A stretch of 64,000 nt of DNA, taken from assembly GCA_900769665.1 (NCBI GenBank), contig CAAGHL010000058.1:1-64000 (forward strand). The letters run 5' to 3'. Of the stretch, positions 1 through 8,300 are shown one piece after another (within the stretch, counting starts at the first letter, position 1; each line of letters starts with the position of its first letter). A program made the translations under genes and the position numbers. The notes under the pieces were generated by a model that saw only the letters and a list, made by a program, of their open reading frames with translations, had not been told where the DNA came from and did no database searches. This stretch comes from Clostridia bacterium. GTDB lineage: Bacteria > Bacillota > Clostridia > Christensenellales > CAG-314.

Positions 1-330
1 CGAGCGTGCACGATTAGAGTTAGAGCCATAAGTAATCTAAGGCAATAAGCTAATAGTGGTCAAGCCTCGGCTTGTGGCGAGATAATTAAAGGCAAACGAC
101 CGAACTCGTACTTGCGGTACGTGTATGGGCGTTTAACGCATAATTAGCCGCCATATTGACCGCAAAAATTATTAGTGATAGTCAAATTAACCCTAGGGGT
201 AGAATTTGTTTTTGCTGAGTTGCCGACGGTGTTTGCGGCAATGGCGGAACAAGATAGATTTTGCACTTGCGCTAATATGCCAAATGTAACTAAAAAATCA
301 ATACGTATACAAAAATTTAATACATTTACA
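1..330. other. Unexplained left-end non-coding region
   Basis: No convincing gene is visible. On the minus strand a frame without stops runs from about 300 down to about 150 directly behind a promoter-like element (283-312), but it has no ATG or ribosome binding site and no recognisable family. I considered tmRNA and other structured RNAs, but no TPsiC-like arm or other hallmark is present. It may be part of a larger element cut by the window edge or a dispersed non-coding repeat. Confidence 0.3.
283..315. repeat. Copy 1 of a dispersed AATACGTATAC element
   Basis: The segment reads AATGTAAC, then an A-rich stretch, then CAATACGTATACAAAAA. Closely related copies lie at 4084-4106 and 25765-25796, each within about 20 bases of an intrinsic terminator. 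Read on the minus strand it resembles a promoter (TTGTAT, 18-base spacer, TACATT). Whether it is a promoter, a protein site or part of a small mobile repeat cannot be decided here. Confidence 0.4.
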
Positions 331-378
331 ACAAAAAACGACTGTCGAATTTGCGTTTCGACAGTCGTTTTGTTTTGG
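328..378 (-). terminator. Intrinsic terminator of the phosphohexomutase gene
   Basis: Perfect inverted repeat with arms AACGACTGTCGAA and TTCGACAGTCGTT around a six-base loop. It lies 36 bases beyond the stop codon of the minus-strand gene and is followed on the minus strand by a T-rich tract. The flanking A and T tracts could make it work in both directions. Confidence 0.85.
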
Positions 379-413
379 TTATTGTCGTGTAAATGCGGTG
401 CAATCGGCCAAGA

Positions 414-2066
414 TTACTTCAAGAGTTCGTCCAATTGCGCTTGCATTTTGTCTAGACGAGCTTTGTTGTCGGCGGTGGTGCCGTGCACCATCAGGTAGCA
501 CTTGATGAGCGGTTCCGTGCCGCTGGGGCGGATTACCAATTTGCTACCGTCATCGGCGTGGAAGATGATTACGTCGGCTTTGGGCAGATCGGAGGGTTGC
601 AACAAGTCTACTACGCTTGTCACATTGCTGTCGGCAAGTTTGGCTAGCGGCGTTTTGCGGATGTCGGCAAGCAGTTGTTCCTTGCGTACGGCGCCGTCTG
701 CGCCGTCAAAGCGGTAGCTGAGCAAACGTTGCTCGTAGTTGCCGTATTGCGCATACAGTTGTTGCAAACGTTGGTACAGCGACAAACCTTGCTTTTTGTA
801 GTGCGCAGTCATTTCGCAAACAAGCATGCTTGCCACAACGCCGTCCTTGTCACGTGCGTATGTGCCCTTCAAGTAGCCGCAACTTTCTTCAAAGCCGAAC
901 ACAAAGTCGCTTTCTTCGCCCTTTTTGTACAGCTTGTTGATGATGTCGCCGATGTACTTGAATCCCGTCAAAACTTCGTACACTTTTGCGTTGTAGTCGG
1001 CGGCGATGGCTTTTACCATCGGCGTGGAAACAATGGTGGTGACGATTTTGGGGTTTATCGGCAAGCGGTTTTGCGCGCGCAACGTGGACAAAATGTAGTC
1101 GGCAAACAGTATTGCCACTTCGTTGCCGGTGATTGCGTCGTAGCCGTTTTCCTTTGCTACGGCAACGCCCAAGCGGTCGCAGTCGGGGTCGTTGGCTACA
1201 ACAACGTCGGCGTGCGTTTGCTCGGCAAGTTGCAGCGCAAGTTGCAGTGCGGCAATTTTTTCGGGGTTGGGGTAGGGGCAAGTGGTAAAGTTGCCGTTGG
1301 GCAGGGATTGTTCCTTTACGATGTGTAGGTCGCTTACGCCGACGCGTTTGAGTACTGTCGGTACGGTTGCGTAGCCTGCGCCGTTTAGCGGTGTGTATAC
1401 TACGGTTATGCCGTCGGCTTCGCCTAGGCTTTCGCCGACGACGGTGTCTTGGTAGCTTGCAATCAGTTCGTCTGTGACGGGGCAAATCAACCCTTTGGCA
1501 ACAAGCTCGTCGTAGCCGCGCGGCGCAACGTCAAACGGGTCGATGGCTTCTATTTGCGCCGTAATCTCGTTGGCAACCTCGTCCAAAACTTGGCAACCCG
1601 TGTTGTCGTACACCTTGTAGCCGTTGTATTCCTTGGGGTTGTGGCTTGCCGTCACGTTGATGCCTGCATCGGCGTGCAATGTGCGTATTGCGTATGACAA
1701 AAACGGCGTAGGCATGCAGTCGTCGGTGATGTGCACCTTTATGCCGTTGGTGGCAAGTACTGCCGCCGCATGACGGGAAAACAGTCTGGAGTTTATACGT
1801 GTGTCGTATGTGATTGCCGCGCTGTGTAGGTTGTGCGCCTTCATGTAGTTTGCCAAGCCTTGCGTGGCGCGTGCAATGGTGTAGATGTTGAGGCAATTGG
1901 TGCCTGCTCCCATCGTGCCGCGCATGCCGCCCGTGCCAAATTCCAAATCCTTGTAAAAGGCGTTGACGATTTGTTCCTCTGTCATTTCGTGCATTTCGTC
2001 CGACAGAGCCTTGTTCGAAACTTTGTTTAGCCAGTAATTGTATTTCGTTTTGACGGATTCGTTCAT
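414..2066 (-). CDS. Phosphoglucomutase/phosphomannomutase (alpha-D-phosphohexomutase family)
   Basis: A 550-residue enzyme predicted to interconvert hexose 1- and 6-phosphates in the cytoplasm, linking sugar breakdown to nucleotide-sugar synthesis. The four family signatures are all present: the phosphoserine loop TASHNP with Ser141, the metal-binding loop DPDCDR at 293-298, the sugar-binding loop GFEESCGYL, and the phosphate-binding loop RPSGTEP starting at Arg513. Length fits the PgcA-type phosphoglucomutases of Bacillota. The ATG start has GGAGG seven bases upstream and a consensus promoter (TTGCAT-17-TACAAT at 2097-2125). It is transcribed alone and ends at a strong terminator. Whether glucose or mannose phosphate is preferred cannot be told from sequence. 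Its position next to mannose and fucose enzymes may be coincidental. Confidence 0.93.
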   Translation of the reverse strand: MNESVKTKYNYWLNKVSNKALSDEMHEMTEEQIVNAFYKDLEFGTGGMRGTMGAGTNCLNIYTIARATQGLANYMKAHNLHSAAITYDTRINSRLFSRHAAAVLATNGIKVHITDDCMPTPFLSYAIRTLHADAGINVTASHNPKEYNGYKVYDNTGCQVLDEVANEITAQIEAIDPFDVAPRGYDELVAKGLICPVTDELIASYQDTVVGESLGEADGITVVYTPLNGAGYATVPTVLKRVGVSDLHIVKEQSLPNGNFTTCPYPNPEKIAALQLALQLAEQTHADVVVANDPDCDRLGVAVAKENGYDAITGNEVAILFADYILSTLRAQNRLPINPKIVTTIVSTPMVKAIAADYNAKVYEVLTGFKYIGDIINKLYKKGEESDFVFGFEESCGYLKGTYARDKDGVVASMLVCEMTAHYKKQGLSLYQRLQQLYAQYGNYEQRLLSYRFDGADGAVRKEQLLADIRKTPLAKLADSNVTSVVDLLQPSDLPKADVIIFHADDGSKLVIRPSGTEPLIKCYLMVHGTTADNKARLDKMQAQLDELLK

Positions 2067-2096
2067 GGAATTGCCTCCGAATATTTTATTAAGTGT

Positions 2097-2125
2097 ATTG
2101 TATCATTTTTTTTTCGATTATGCAA
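2097..2125 (-). promoter_or_regulatory. Promoter of the phosphohexomutase gene
   Basis: On the minus strand, TTGCAT (2120-2125) and TACAAT (2097-2102) are separated by exactly 17 bases. It lies about 30 bases upstream of the ATG. Confidence 0.8.
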
Positions 2126-2308
2126 TTATTTGCATTGATTTGTGCGGACGGAAGCGCTAATTGTACTGCCGAATTGCGGCAAGTGACAATCGCTTGTATG
2201 CGCTTTGCAAAGAGGCATAATGCGGCAAATGGGAGAGCAAACTTTGTGTGGCAATTGATATTGTCAAAAACAAGCGTAATTTTAAGCCATATTTTTGCGC
2301 AAAAGGGG

Positions 2309-2337
2309 TTTACAAAACGTCCTAGCTGTTGTAAAAT
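2309..2337 (+). promoter_or_regulatory. Predicted promoter for the MORN-repeat gene
   Basis: TTTACA (2309-2314) and TAAAAT (2332-2337) with a 17-base spacer. The next plus-strand gene begins at 2611, so the transcript would have an unusually long leader containing two hairpins. Confidence 0.55.
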
Positions 2338-2523
2338 GAAATAGTAACAAATCGATTTCATTTGTGCGACAAACAAAATTTGGAGGAAGGCAAAACTGCA
2401 ATACGTTTGCATTTTACCGTGTTTTGCAAGGGTGGGCTTTCATTGCGGTACAAGTTTCGGCATGGACTTGTATGTAGCTGCTTCCTTGCCCCTACCAAAA
2501 GTTTTTGGGAAAAGGGTGTGGGA

Positions 2524-2549
2524 AAACCTACTTTTTCAAAAAGGGGTTT
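2524..2549. repeat. Hairpin element in the MORN gene leader
   Basis: Imperfect palindrome from AAACC to GGTTT with T and A tracts pairing in the middle. It sits 15 bases after a second palindrome (2495-2508). Function unknown; it may be a dispersed intergenic repeat or an attenuator. Confidence 0.4.
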
Positions 2550-2610
2550 GCCTAAATAAAATACATCCTTTTTGTTGTCCGCACGCAAACAAGATTTTCG
2601 GGAGGTTGTT

Positions 2611-3591
2611 ATGGCAAGGCAAAATTACGAAAACGGCTACTACATCGGCGCCGTCAATGCCGACGGCAAACGTCACGGCTACGGCACGTATTATTGGAAC
2701 AGCGGTTCTCGCTACGAAGGCGATTGGTACCTTGGCGATATGCACGGTCACGGCACCTATGTCGGGGCATTGGACGACTCGGATGAGCCTAGCGGCTACG
2801 GCGAGTTTACATTCGACAGCGGTGCAAAATACGCAGGCTATTTTTTGCACGGCAAACGTAACGGCAAGGGTGTGTACACCTACGCCGGCGGCGACAGCTA
2901 CGAGGGGTTTTTCAAGGACGGCGACTTCCAAGGCTACGGCGTATATCGTTGGAAAAACGGCAATCGCTACGAGGGCGAGTACCGCAACGACAAGGCGCAC
3001 GGCTACGGCGTGATACACAACAACGACGGCCGTTGGATGTTTGTGCATTACAACGACGGCGAAATCGACGAAACGTTGTTGGAAAGCGCCGACATTGCCT
3101 CGGCGGTGGGCGCAAGCGACGCAGGAGAGTTGAACTTTAACTCGGGTACGTACCGAGGCAGTATCGAACGCATTGTAAAGAAGAGCGGATTGTTTGGACT
3201 GAAAAAGGAAGAGGAAATCGTGGCGCAAGGCTTGGGCGAGTTTAGCGGCGACGACGGACACAAGTACGAGGGGTATTACGTCAAGGACGAGCGCTACGGC
3301 TACGGACGGTTTACTTCCGCCAAAGGTATCAAGATTTACGGAAACTTTGCCGTCGACCACTACGACGGAGTGGTGTGCGTTGTGTCCGACAGCGGTGTGT
3401 ACGTGGGTAAACTTGGCAAGGACGGACTGTTTGACGGCGAAGCCAGCTTTTACTACACCGACTGCTGGTACGAGGGCGGTTTCAAAAACGGCGACCGCGA
3501 CGGTAGAGGCACCATGCACATGCAAAACGGAGAAACCGTCGTCGGCGACTTTGTCAAAAACGAAATGAAGCGCACAATAAGTAGAAGTTAA
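2611..3591 (+). CDS. MORN-repeat protein
   Basis: A 326-residue protein built almost wholly of MORN motifs (about nine or ten copies of YEG-x-(Y/W/F)-x-G-x-x-x-G-x-G). Clear units are YEGDWYLGDMHGHGTY and YEGEYRNDKAHGYGV. A non-MORN stretch of about 50 residues around 170-215, containing a basic Lys-rich segment, separates the N-terminal block from the last units. There is no signal peptide or membrane segment, so it is predicted to be cytoplasmic or peripherally membrane-bound. MORN repeats form extended beta-hairpin sheets and often mediate protein or lipid contacts; no enzymatic role can be claimed. The ATG at 2611 is chosen over the in-frame ATG at 2572 because GGGAGG lies eight bases before it. 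It appears monocistronic. Confidence 0.85.
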   Translation: MARQNYENGYYIGAVNADGKRHGYGTYYWNSGSRYEGDWYLGDMHGHGTYVGALDDSDEPSGYGEFTFDSGAKYAGYFLHGKRNGKGVYTYAGGDSYEGFFKDGDFQGYGVYRWKNGNRYEGEYRNDKAHGYGVIHNNDGRWMFVHYNDGEIDETLLESADIASAVGASDAGELNFNSGTYRGSIERIVKKSGLFGLKKEEEIVAQGLGEFSGDDGHKYEGYYVKDERYGYGRFTSAKGIKIYGNFAVDHYDGVVCVVSDSGVYVGKLGKDGLFDGEASFYYTDCWYEGGFKNGDRDGRGTMHMQNGETVVGDFVKNEMKRTISRS

Positions 3592-3649
3592 CATCTAAAG
3601 TATTTGTTTGTTGTAAAAAAACAGTAGTACGGCAAAGCGGCGTAATCGG

Positions 3650-3678
3650 TTGCAATGCGGAGAAAAGTGCGTTACAAT
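3650..3678 (+). promoter_or_regulatory. Promoter of the small orphan gene
   Basis: TTGCAA (3650-3655) and TACAAT (3673-3678) with a 17-base spacer, placing the transcription start about 20 bases ahead of the chosen ATG. This argues against a more upstream start, which would overlap the promoter. Confidence 0.8.
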
Positions 3679-3705
3679 GTAACAAATACTGTTGAGGATT
3701 ATGTC

Positions 3706-4005
3706 ATGAACGAACAATATACTTGTCAACAAATAGTGGATGGAATAAACGGCGGTGCGATACGTAAGGTTAGTTTTGCCGTCAAAGGCTACGGACATTA
3801 CTCAAATTGCGTAATCGAGCGTCTGCCGTCCGACTCGCCCGATGTGGTTGTTGTCGAGGTGCGTCTAACTCCCGACGGGACGGAAACGGCAACGTTTTTC
3901 CGGCGTTTTAACCCCGACGAAAAGTTATTTGCGCTGAAAGGTATTCGCTACTCGCTAAAACAAATATGGAAACATATCGAGATAAAATCGGTGCAATTTG
4001 TGTGA
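3706..4005 (+). CDS. Small uncharacterised protein
   Basis: A 99-residue protein I do not recognise. It has no signal peptide or membrane segment. The N-terminal half reads as mixed alpha/beta (QQIVDGINGG followed by beta-like strands), and the C-terminus is rich in basic and aromatic residues (RYSLKQIWKHIEIK). A GAGG motif lies eight bases upstream and a consensus promoter precedes it; the alternative start at 3655 would fall inside that promoter. It is probably monocistronic between the MORN gene and the convergent AraC gene. Nothing in the context gives its function. Confidence 0.65.
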   Translation: MNEQYTCQQIVDGINGGAIRKVSFAVKGYGHYSNCVIERLPSDSPDVVVVEVRLTPDGTETATFFRRFNPDEKLFALKGIRYSLKQIWKHIEIKSVQFV

Positions 4006-4083
4006 ATCTTTGTATGCGTTTGCAATCAAATCGATGTGTCGAAAACTGAAAGCAAAGCGCAAGTGTCGGACTGCGATGTCGTC

Positions 4084-4106
4084 AAAAAATCAATACGTAT
4101 ACTAAT
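4084..4106. repeat. Copy 2 of a dispersed AATACGTATAC element
   Basis: Shares AAAAAATCAATACGTATAC with the copy at 283-315. It lies 12 bases before a bidirectional terminator, matching the arrangement of the other copies. Confidence 0.4.
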
Positions 4107-4117
4107 TTTAGTGACAC

Positions 4118-4161
4118 AAAAAGAGGTTTCTATCGACAAAATCGGTAGAAACCTCTTTTTT
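4118..4161 (-). terminator. Bidirectional intrinsic terminator
   Basis: Arms AGAGGTTTCTATCGA and TCGGTAGAAACCTCT enclose a five-base loop, with A-tract and T-tract on the two sides. It can terminate both the minus-strand AraC gene ending at 4186 and the plus-strand gene ending at 4005. Confidence 0.85.
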
Positions 4162-4185
4162 GTGGCGATTAGTTGTGATTGAACT

Positions 4186-5028
4186 TTATTGCTTGTTTTG
4201 GTCTTGCGGCAAGTCTTCGTACAACATTTGCGGCTCGCTGGAGGAGCTGTCGAGGTATTTCTTTTGCGCACGGTAGAAGGTGGTGAGGCTGGAAAAGCCG
4301 CACAGCGTGGCAAGTTCCAGTACCGACAGGTCCTTGTTTTCGGGGCGTTTTTGCAATACGTAAAACTCCTGTATGCGTAGGTTGTTTATGTAGTTGCGTA
4401 GGTCGGTTTTCAAATACTTGCTAAGCAAGTTGGACAACGACTGCGGCTGTATGTGTAAGTAGTCGGCAATGGTGGTCAGCGAAATATCCTGCGTGTAGTT
4501 GTCGTAGATGTAGGCGATTGCCTTGTATATCGTGCTGTTGGCGCGATGTTGCATTAGGTCGGCAGGTATCGTGCCGTAGGCTTGTATTATGCAGTTGAGT
4601 ACGTTGCATGCGTGGGCGTATTTTTCCAACGGTGTGTAGTCCGCCACTTGCATGGCTATGCTTGTCACAAAGTCCATCAGCGGTTTGTTGGCTTGTTTGT
4701 CGGGCAAAAACCTAGGTAACGTCCGCCCGTGGTACAGTTGGGAAAACAACTGCATTATGTCCGTGCCGATGATGGTGTAGGATATTTCCGCAGAGGTGCA
4801 CTCAAACGCATGCGGTGCCAAGCTGTCTATTACTACGCCCATGCCCGACTCCAACACGTACGTTTCGTTGTCCACCGTTGCTTGAACCACGCCGTCAAAC
4901 ACGCAAAAAATCTCCCAGTTGCGGTGAAAGTGCAGTTTTGTCCCTTGCGTTATGTACCTGTTGGAGTAAAAAAAGTCCGGTACGTCGCCTACAATTTCAA
5001 ACAAAAAGTATTTTGATTTGCGCGGCAT
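4186..5028 (-). CDS. AraC-family transcriptional regulator (cupin sensor plus AraC HTH)
   Basis: A 280-residue regulator. Residues of about 20-110 form a cupin-like sensing domain (HFHRNWEIFCVFDGVV is the typical metal- or sugar-sensing strand pair). The last 100 residues contain the two helix-turn-helix motifs of the AraC family (SLTTIADYLHIQPQSLSNLL and LSVLELATLCGFSSLTTFYR). The start at 5028 is preferred because AAGGAG lies six bases upstream; the longer reading frame starts inside the promoter. It is divergent from the first glycan cluster and is the obvious candidate to control it in response to a sugar ligand. Ligand and operator are not identified. Confidence 0.88.
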   Translation of the reverse strand: MPRKSKYFLFEIVGDVPDFFYSNRYITQGTKLHFHRNWEIFCVFDGVVQATVDNETYVLESGMGVVIDSLAPHAFECTSAEISYTIIGTDIMQLFSQLYHGRTLPRFLPDKQANKPLMDFVTSIAMQVADYTPLEKYAHACNVLNCIIQAYGTIPADLMQHRANSTIYKAIAYIYDNYTQDISLTTIADYLHIQPQSLSNLLSKYLKTDLRNYINNLRIQEFYVLQKRPENKDLSVLELATLCGFSSLTTFYRAQKKYLDSSSSEPQMLYEDLPQDQNKQ

Positions 5029-5055
5029 GGCGTTTCTCCTTGTTTCGTTTCCCTT

Positions 5056-5084
5056 ATTATATTGTTTGCCGATGGTTTTGTCAA
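5056..5084 (-). promoter_or_regulatory. Perfect consensus promoter of the AraC gene
   Basis: On the minus strand TTGACA (5079-5084) and TATAAT (5056-5061) are separated by 17 bases, an exact match to the vegetative promoter consensus. Confidence 0.88.
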
Positions 5085-5130
5085 TAGTTGCGCCGTGGCT
5101 TATTCTCATGTTTTAATGTTTGATTAAATG

Positions 5131-5148
5131 TTGAGTTTTTCCACTCAA
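5131..5148. promoter_or_regulatory. Inverted repeat between the divergent AraC gene and the glycan cluster
   Basis: TTGAGT, a six-base spacer, then ACTCAA. It lies in the divergent control region upstream of both promoters and is a candidate operator. Binding by the neighbouring AraC protein is only an inference. Confidence 0.3.
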
Positions 5149-5238
5149 TGATATATCGAAAAGTGTTTAAGTTGAACAATAACTCGTCAAATCGTCCCCA
5201 AAATATGTAAATTTGAAAATAATCGCGTAGATAGTGGA

Positions 5239-5268
5239 TTGAAATCGCATTTTGCCGTGTGATACAAT
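5239..5268 (+). promoter_or_regulatory. Predicted promoter of the first glycan cluster
   Basis: TTGAAA (5239-5244) and TACAAT (5263-5268) with an 18-base spacer. The transcript would carry a leader of about 100 bases ahead of the lipoprotein gene at 5376. Confidence 0.6.
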
Positions 5269-5375
5269 GTATTTGTCTGGTAAGTGGGGGCTTCCTCGCT
5301 TTCGACTTGCACCGATGTACTAATAAGGATAGCACGTGTCCGAATTATATCAAAAATTTTAGGAGGTAACGTAAT

Positions 5376-8300
5376 ATGCAAAAAAACATCAAAACCATTT
5401 GCGTTGTATGCTTTGTCTTGTTGATGTGCATGAGCTTTGTACTTGCGGCTTGCGACACTACGCCCGAAGTCGAAATTACAAAGATAACGTTGGATAAGGA
5501 TACTTTGTCGATGAAGGTTGGCGACGAAGCCACCTTGACCGCAACGGTGGAACCTGCCGAAGCGGCAAAAGACATCGTTTGGACGGTAAACAAGGAAGGT
5601 ATCGTGACCGTAGACGGCGGCAAAGTAAAGGCTGTCGCCGCAGGTACGGCAATCGTTTCCGCACAAAACAAAAGCGGTACGGTGTATGCTTCCTGCACAA
5701 TAGTGGTGGAAGAAGTCGTCAACTCGGTAAAACTTAACAAAAACACATTGGAGTTGACCGTCGGCGAAACGGAAACTCTCACCGTGACAGTCGACCCGAC
5801 CACCGCCGCAGACAAGCTCGTGTGGAAATGCGATCCCGTAGGTATTGTAAAAGTGGACGGAGGCAAGGTTACGGCATTGTCGGCAGGCACCGCAACCGTT
5901 ACGGTCAGCGATCCAACGGGAGCCAAGTCCGACAGCTGTACCGTTACGGTGTATGCTACGGCTACGGAAATTACTCTTGACAAAACTGCCGTCGACATGT
6001 ACGTCGGCGACGAGCAAACAATAGTTGCGACGGTTATTCCGCAAGGCACCAAAGCCGTTACGTTTGACAGTAGCGACAAGGAAGTTGCCACAGTCGACGC
6101 CAATGGCAAAATCGTGGCGGTTGCCGCAGGTACGGCAAGTATAACCGCAAATCTTGACGGCATCAAGAAAACCTGCGTTGTCACAGTATACAACAAGGTG
6201 ACGGAAATAACTCTTGATGTGCAGGAACTTGCTTTGTACACGGGAGAAACTCACAAATTAGTTGTTTCAACCACACCTTCCGACAACGTCAAAGCTCCGA
6301 AATTCACTTCGGCAAATGACGAGGTTGCCACAGTCGATACAGACGGCACAATTACTGTCGTCGGCGCAGGTACAACTACAATTACAGTGACAATCGATGG
6401 CGTCACGGCTAACGTCACGGTCAGTGCAGTCAAGGTTGCGTTTACACAGGCAAATTATTCTCTTGCTCTCAATGCCGAACAGCAACTTGCATTGACGTTT
6501 GAACCCGCAACCGCGACCGAAACAAACATCGCATACAGCAGCTCGGATTCAGCCATTGTAAGTGTTGACGGCGAAGGCAAAGTAAAAGCACTTGCATACG
6601 GACAGGCTACAATCACGGCAAGCGTTGAAGGCAAATTTAGCGTAACTTGCACTGTCACGGTCAGCCCTCTTGCAACGGAAAACGGAGTGATGGTGGAGTA
6701 CGGCGAAAACGGATATGCAATCAAAACGTCGGCAGGAATCTACGTCAACGCTCTCAATCTCGGCGCAAATGCCGCAAGCAAGGTTTACTACGCAGAATAC
6801 ACTCTTAACGGAATGAATCTGTTTGACGGTCAAACCAAATCTTTCGGCTTGGTACACTTTGCGACAAACGAAAACTTGATGCTTGACGTGTTCCACATGT
6901 TCGTTATCGGAAACGATCCCGCAACGGCAGGTTACTGGCACCGTATGAACAACAAAATGGACTTGGAAAACGACCTATTTGTAAACGTTGCCAACCAAGA
7001 TCTCGGTGCCGTACACACTTGGCTTATCGATATGTTGAAAAACGGCAAGTCCGTCACCGTGGGTATTGCACGTAACGGCAACGATGTCTACACATTGCTT
7101 AACGGCGTAATCGTGTGGAAAATGCAAATCGCCGACGGTATCAAGGATGTAGATACCGTACCTGCGATCATGATGAGCTCTACGGACGGCGACACTCGCT
7201 CGGTAACCGACATCGTTTATCTCACCGGAGAGGCCGCTACGAAAAAAATCAACAACAGTCAAATGCTTGTAACGTCGATAACTCTCGACGAAGAAACATT
7301 GACTCTCACTAAGGACGAGCAAAAAACACTCACAGTCACCGTCAATCCGTCATACGCAGCGGAAAGAATCGTGTGGGAAAGCGCCGACGCCAACGTTGTC
7401 ACGGTAAACAACGGTGTAGTTACTGCGGTCAAAGCAGGTTCCGCAACGATTACGGCAAAAATCGGCGATGTAAAAGCCGAAGTCGTAGTTACTGTTGTAG
7501 ACTTCAAGTTTGAACAACAAAACTACTCGTTGACACCGAGCGGCACGGAAAAACTCAACCTTGTGTTTGGTGAAGGTTCTGTTGAAGGACAAACCGTCGC
7601 TTATACAAGTTCCAATGATAACATAGTAAGTATCGACGCCGACGGAGTTGTCACGGCGAAGGCTTACGGAAGAGTGACAATTACTGCCACTATAAAAGGT
7701 GTAAACATAGAATGTACGGTCACTGTAAGTCCGCTTGCCACAAACAACGGGGTAAACGTAACGTACAAGGACGATGGCGCTTACAATATGATCCAATTGC
7801 TTGCGGGTATCAATGTAAACGCCCTCAACACGGGTGCGGCAAGCAAGGTTTACTACGTCGAGTACAAACTTAACGGCTTGGAAATGCACAATGCTCAAGT
7901 AAAATCCTTCGGTATGGCTCACTTCGCAACAAGCGAAAGCTATATGTATGACGCTTTCCATATGTTCTTGCTCGGCGAGGACGTTACCACAGGCGGATAC
8001 TGGCATCGTATGAACGTCGGCGCCGATTTGGACAACAATTTGTTACTCAACCAAGCCAACGATGAACTCGGTATGGCGCGCGACTATATCGTCTCCGCAC
8101 TACAAAACGGAAAGTCTTTCACATTTGGTATTGCACGTAACGGCAACTACGTTTACACGCTTATTAACGGTGTAGTCGTGTTGCAAACCAACATTGCGGA
8201 CGGACTCAAAAATGTCGACACAGTGCCTGCACTTTTCATGAATGTGATGGACGGAGAAAACAGAACGATCAGCGACATTACTTTCTTCGAAGGAAAGGAA

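Larger units (their letters stand above)
2126..2610. other. Intergenic region with promoter and paired hairpins
   Basis: This stretch of almost 500 bases holds no convincing gene. A plus-strand promoter is present at 2309-2337. Two adjacent foldback elements follow at 2495-2508 (CCAAAAGTTTTTGG) and 2524-2549 (AAACC to GGTTT around complementary T/A tracts). The MORN gene would then have a leader of about 270 bases. The hairpin pair resembles intergenic palindromic repeats seen in gut Clostridia, which is a recollection and not a search result. Confidence 0.5.

Noticed and set aside
1..180. Possible tmRNA or other structured RNA
   Set aside because: A GCAAACGAC string resembles a tmRNA resume region, but the encoded tag does not end in the usual Ala-Ala, no tRNA-like 3' domain is present, and no matching stems were seen.
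2362..2559. Small open frame upstream of the MORN gene
   Set aside because: It runs through the two hairpin elements, has no plausible composition or family, and the real start at 2611 has its own ribosome binding site.
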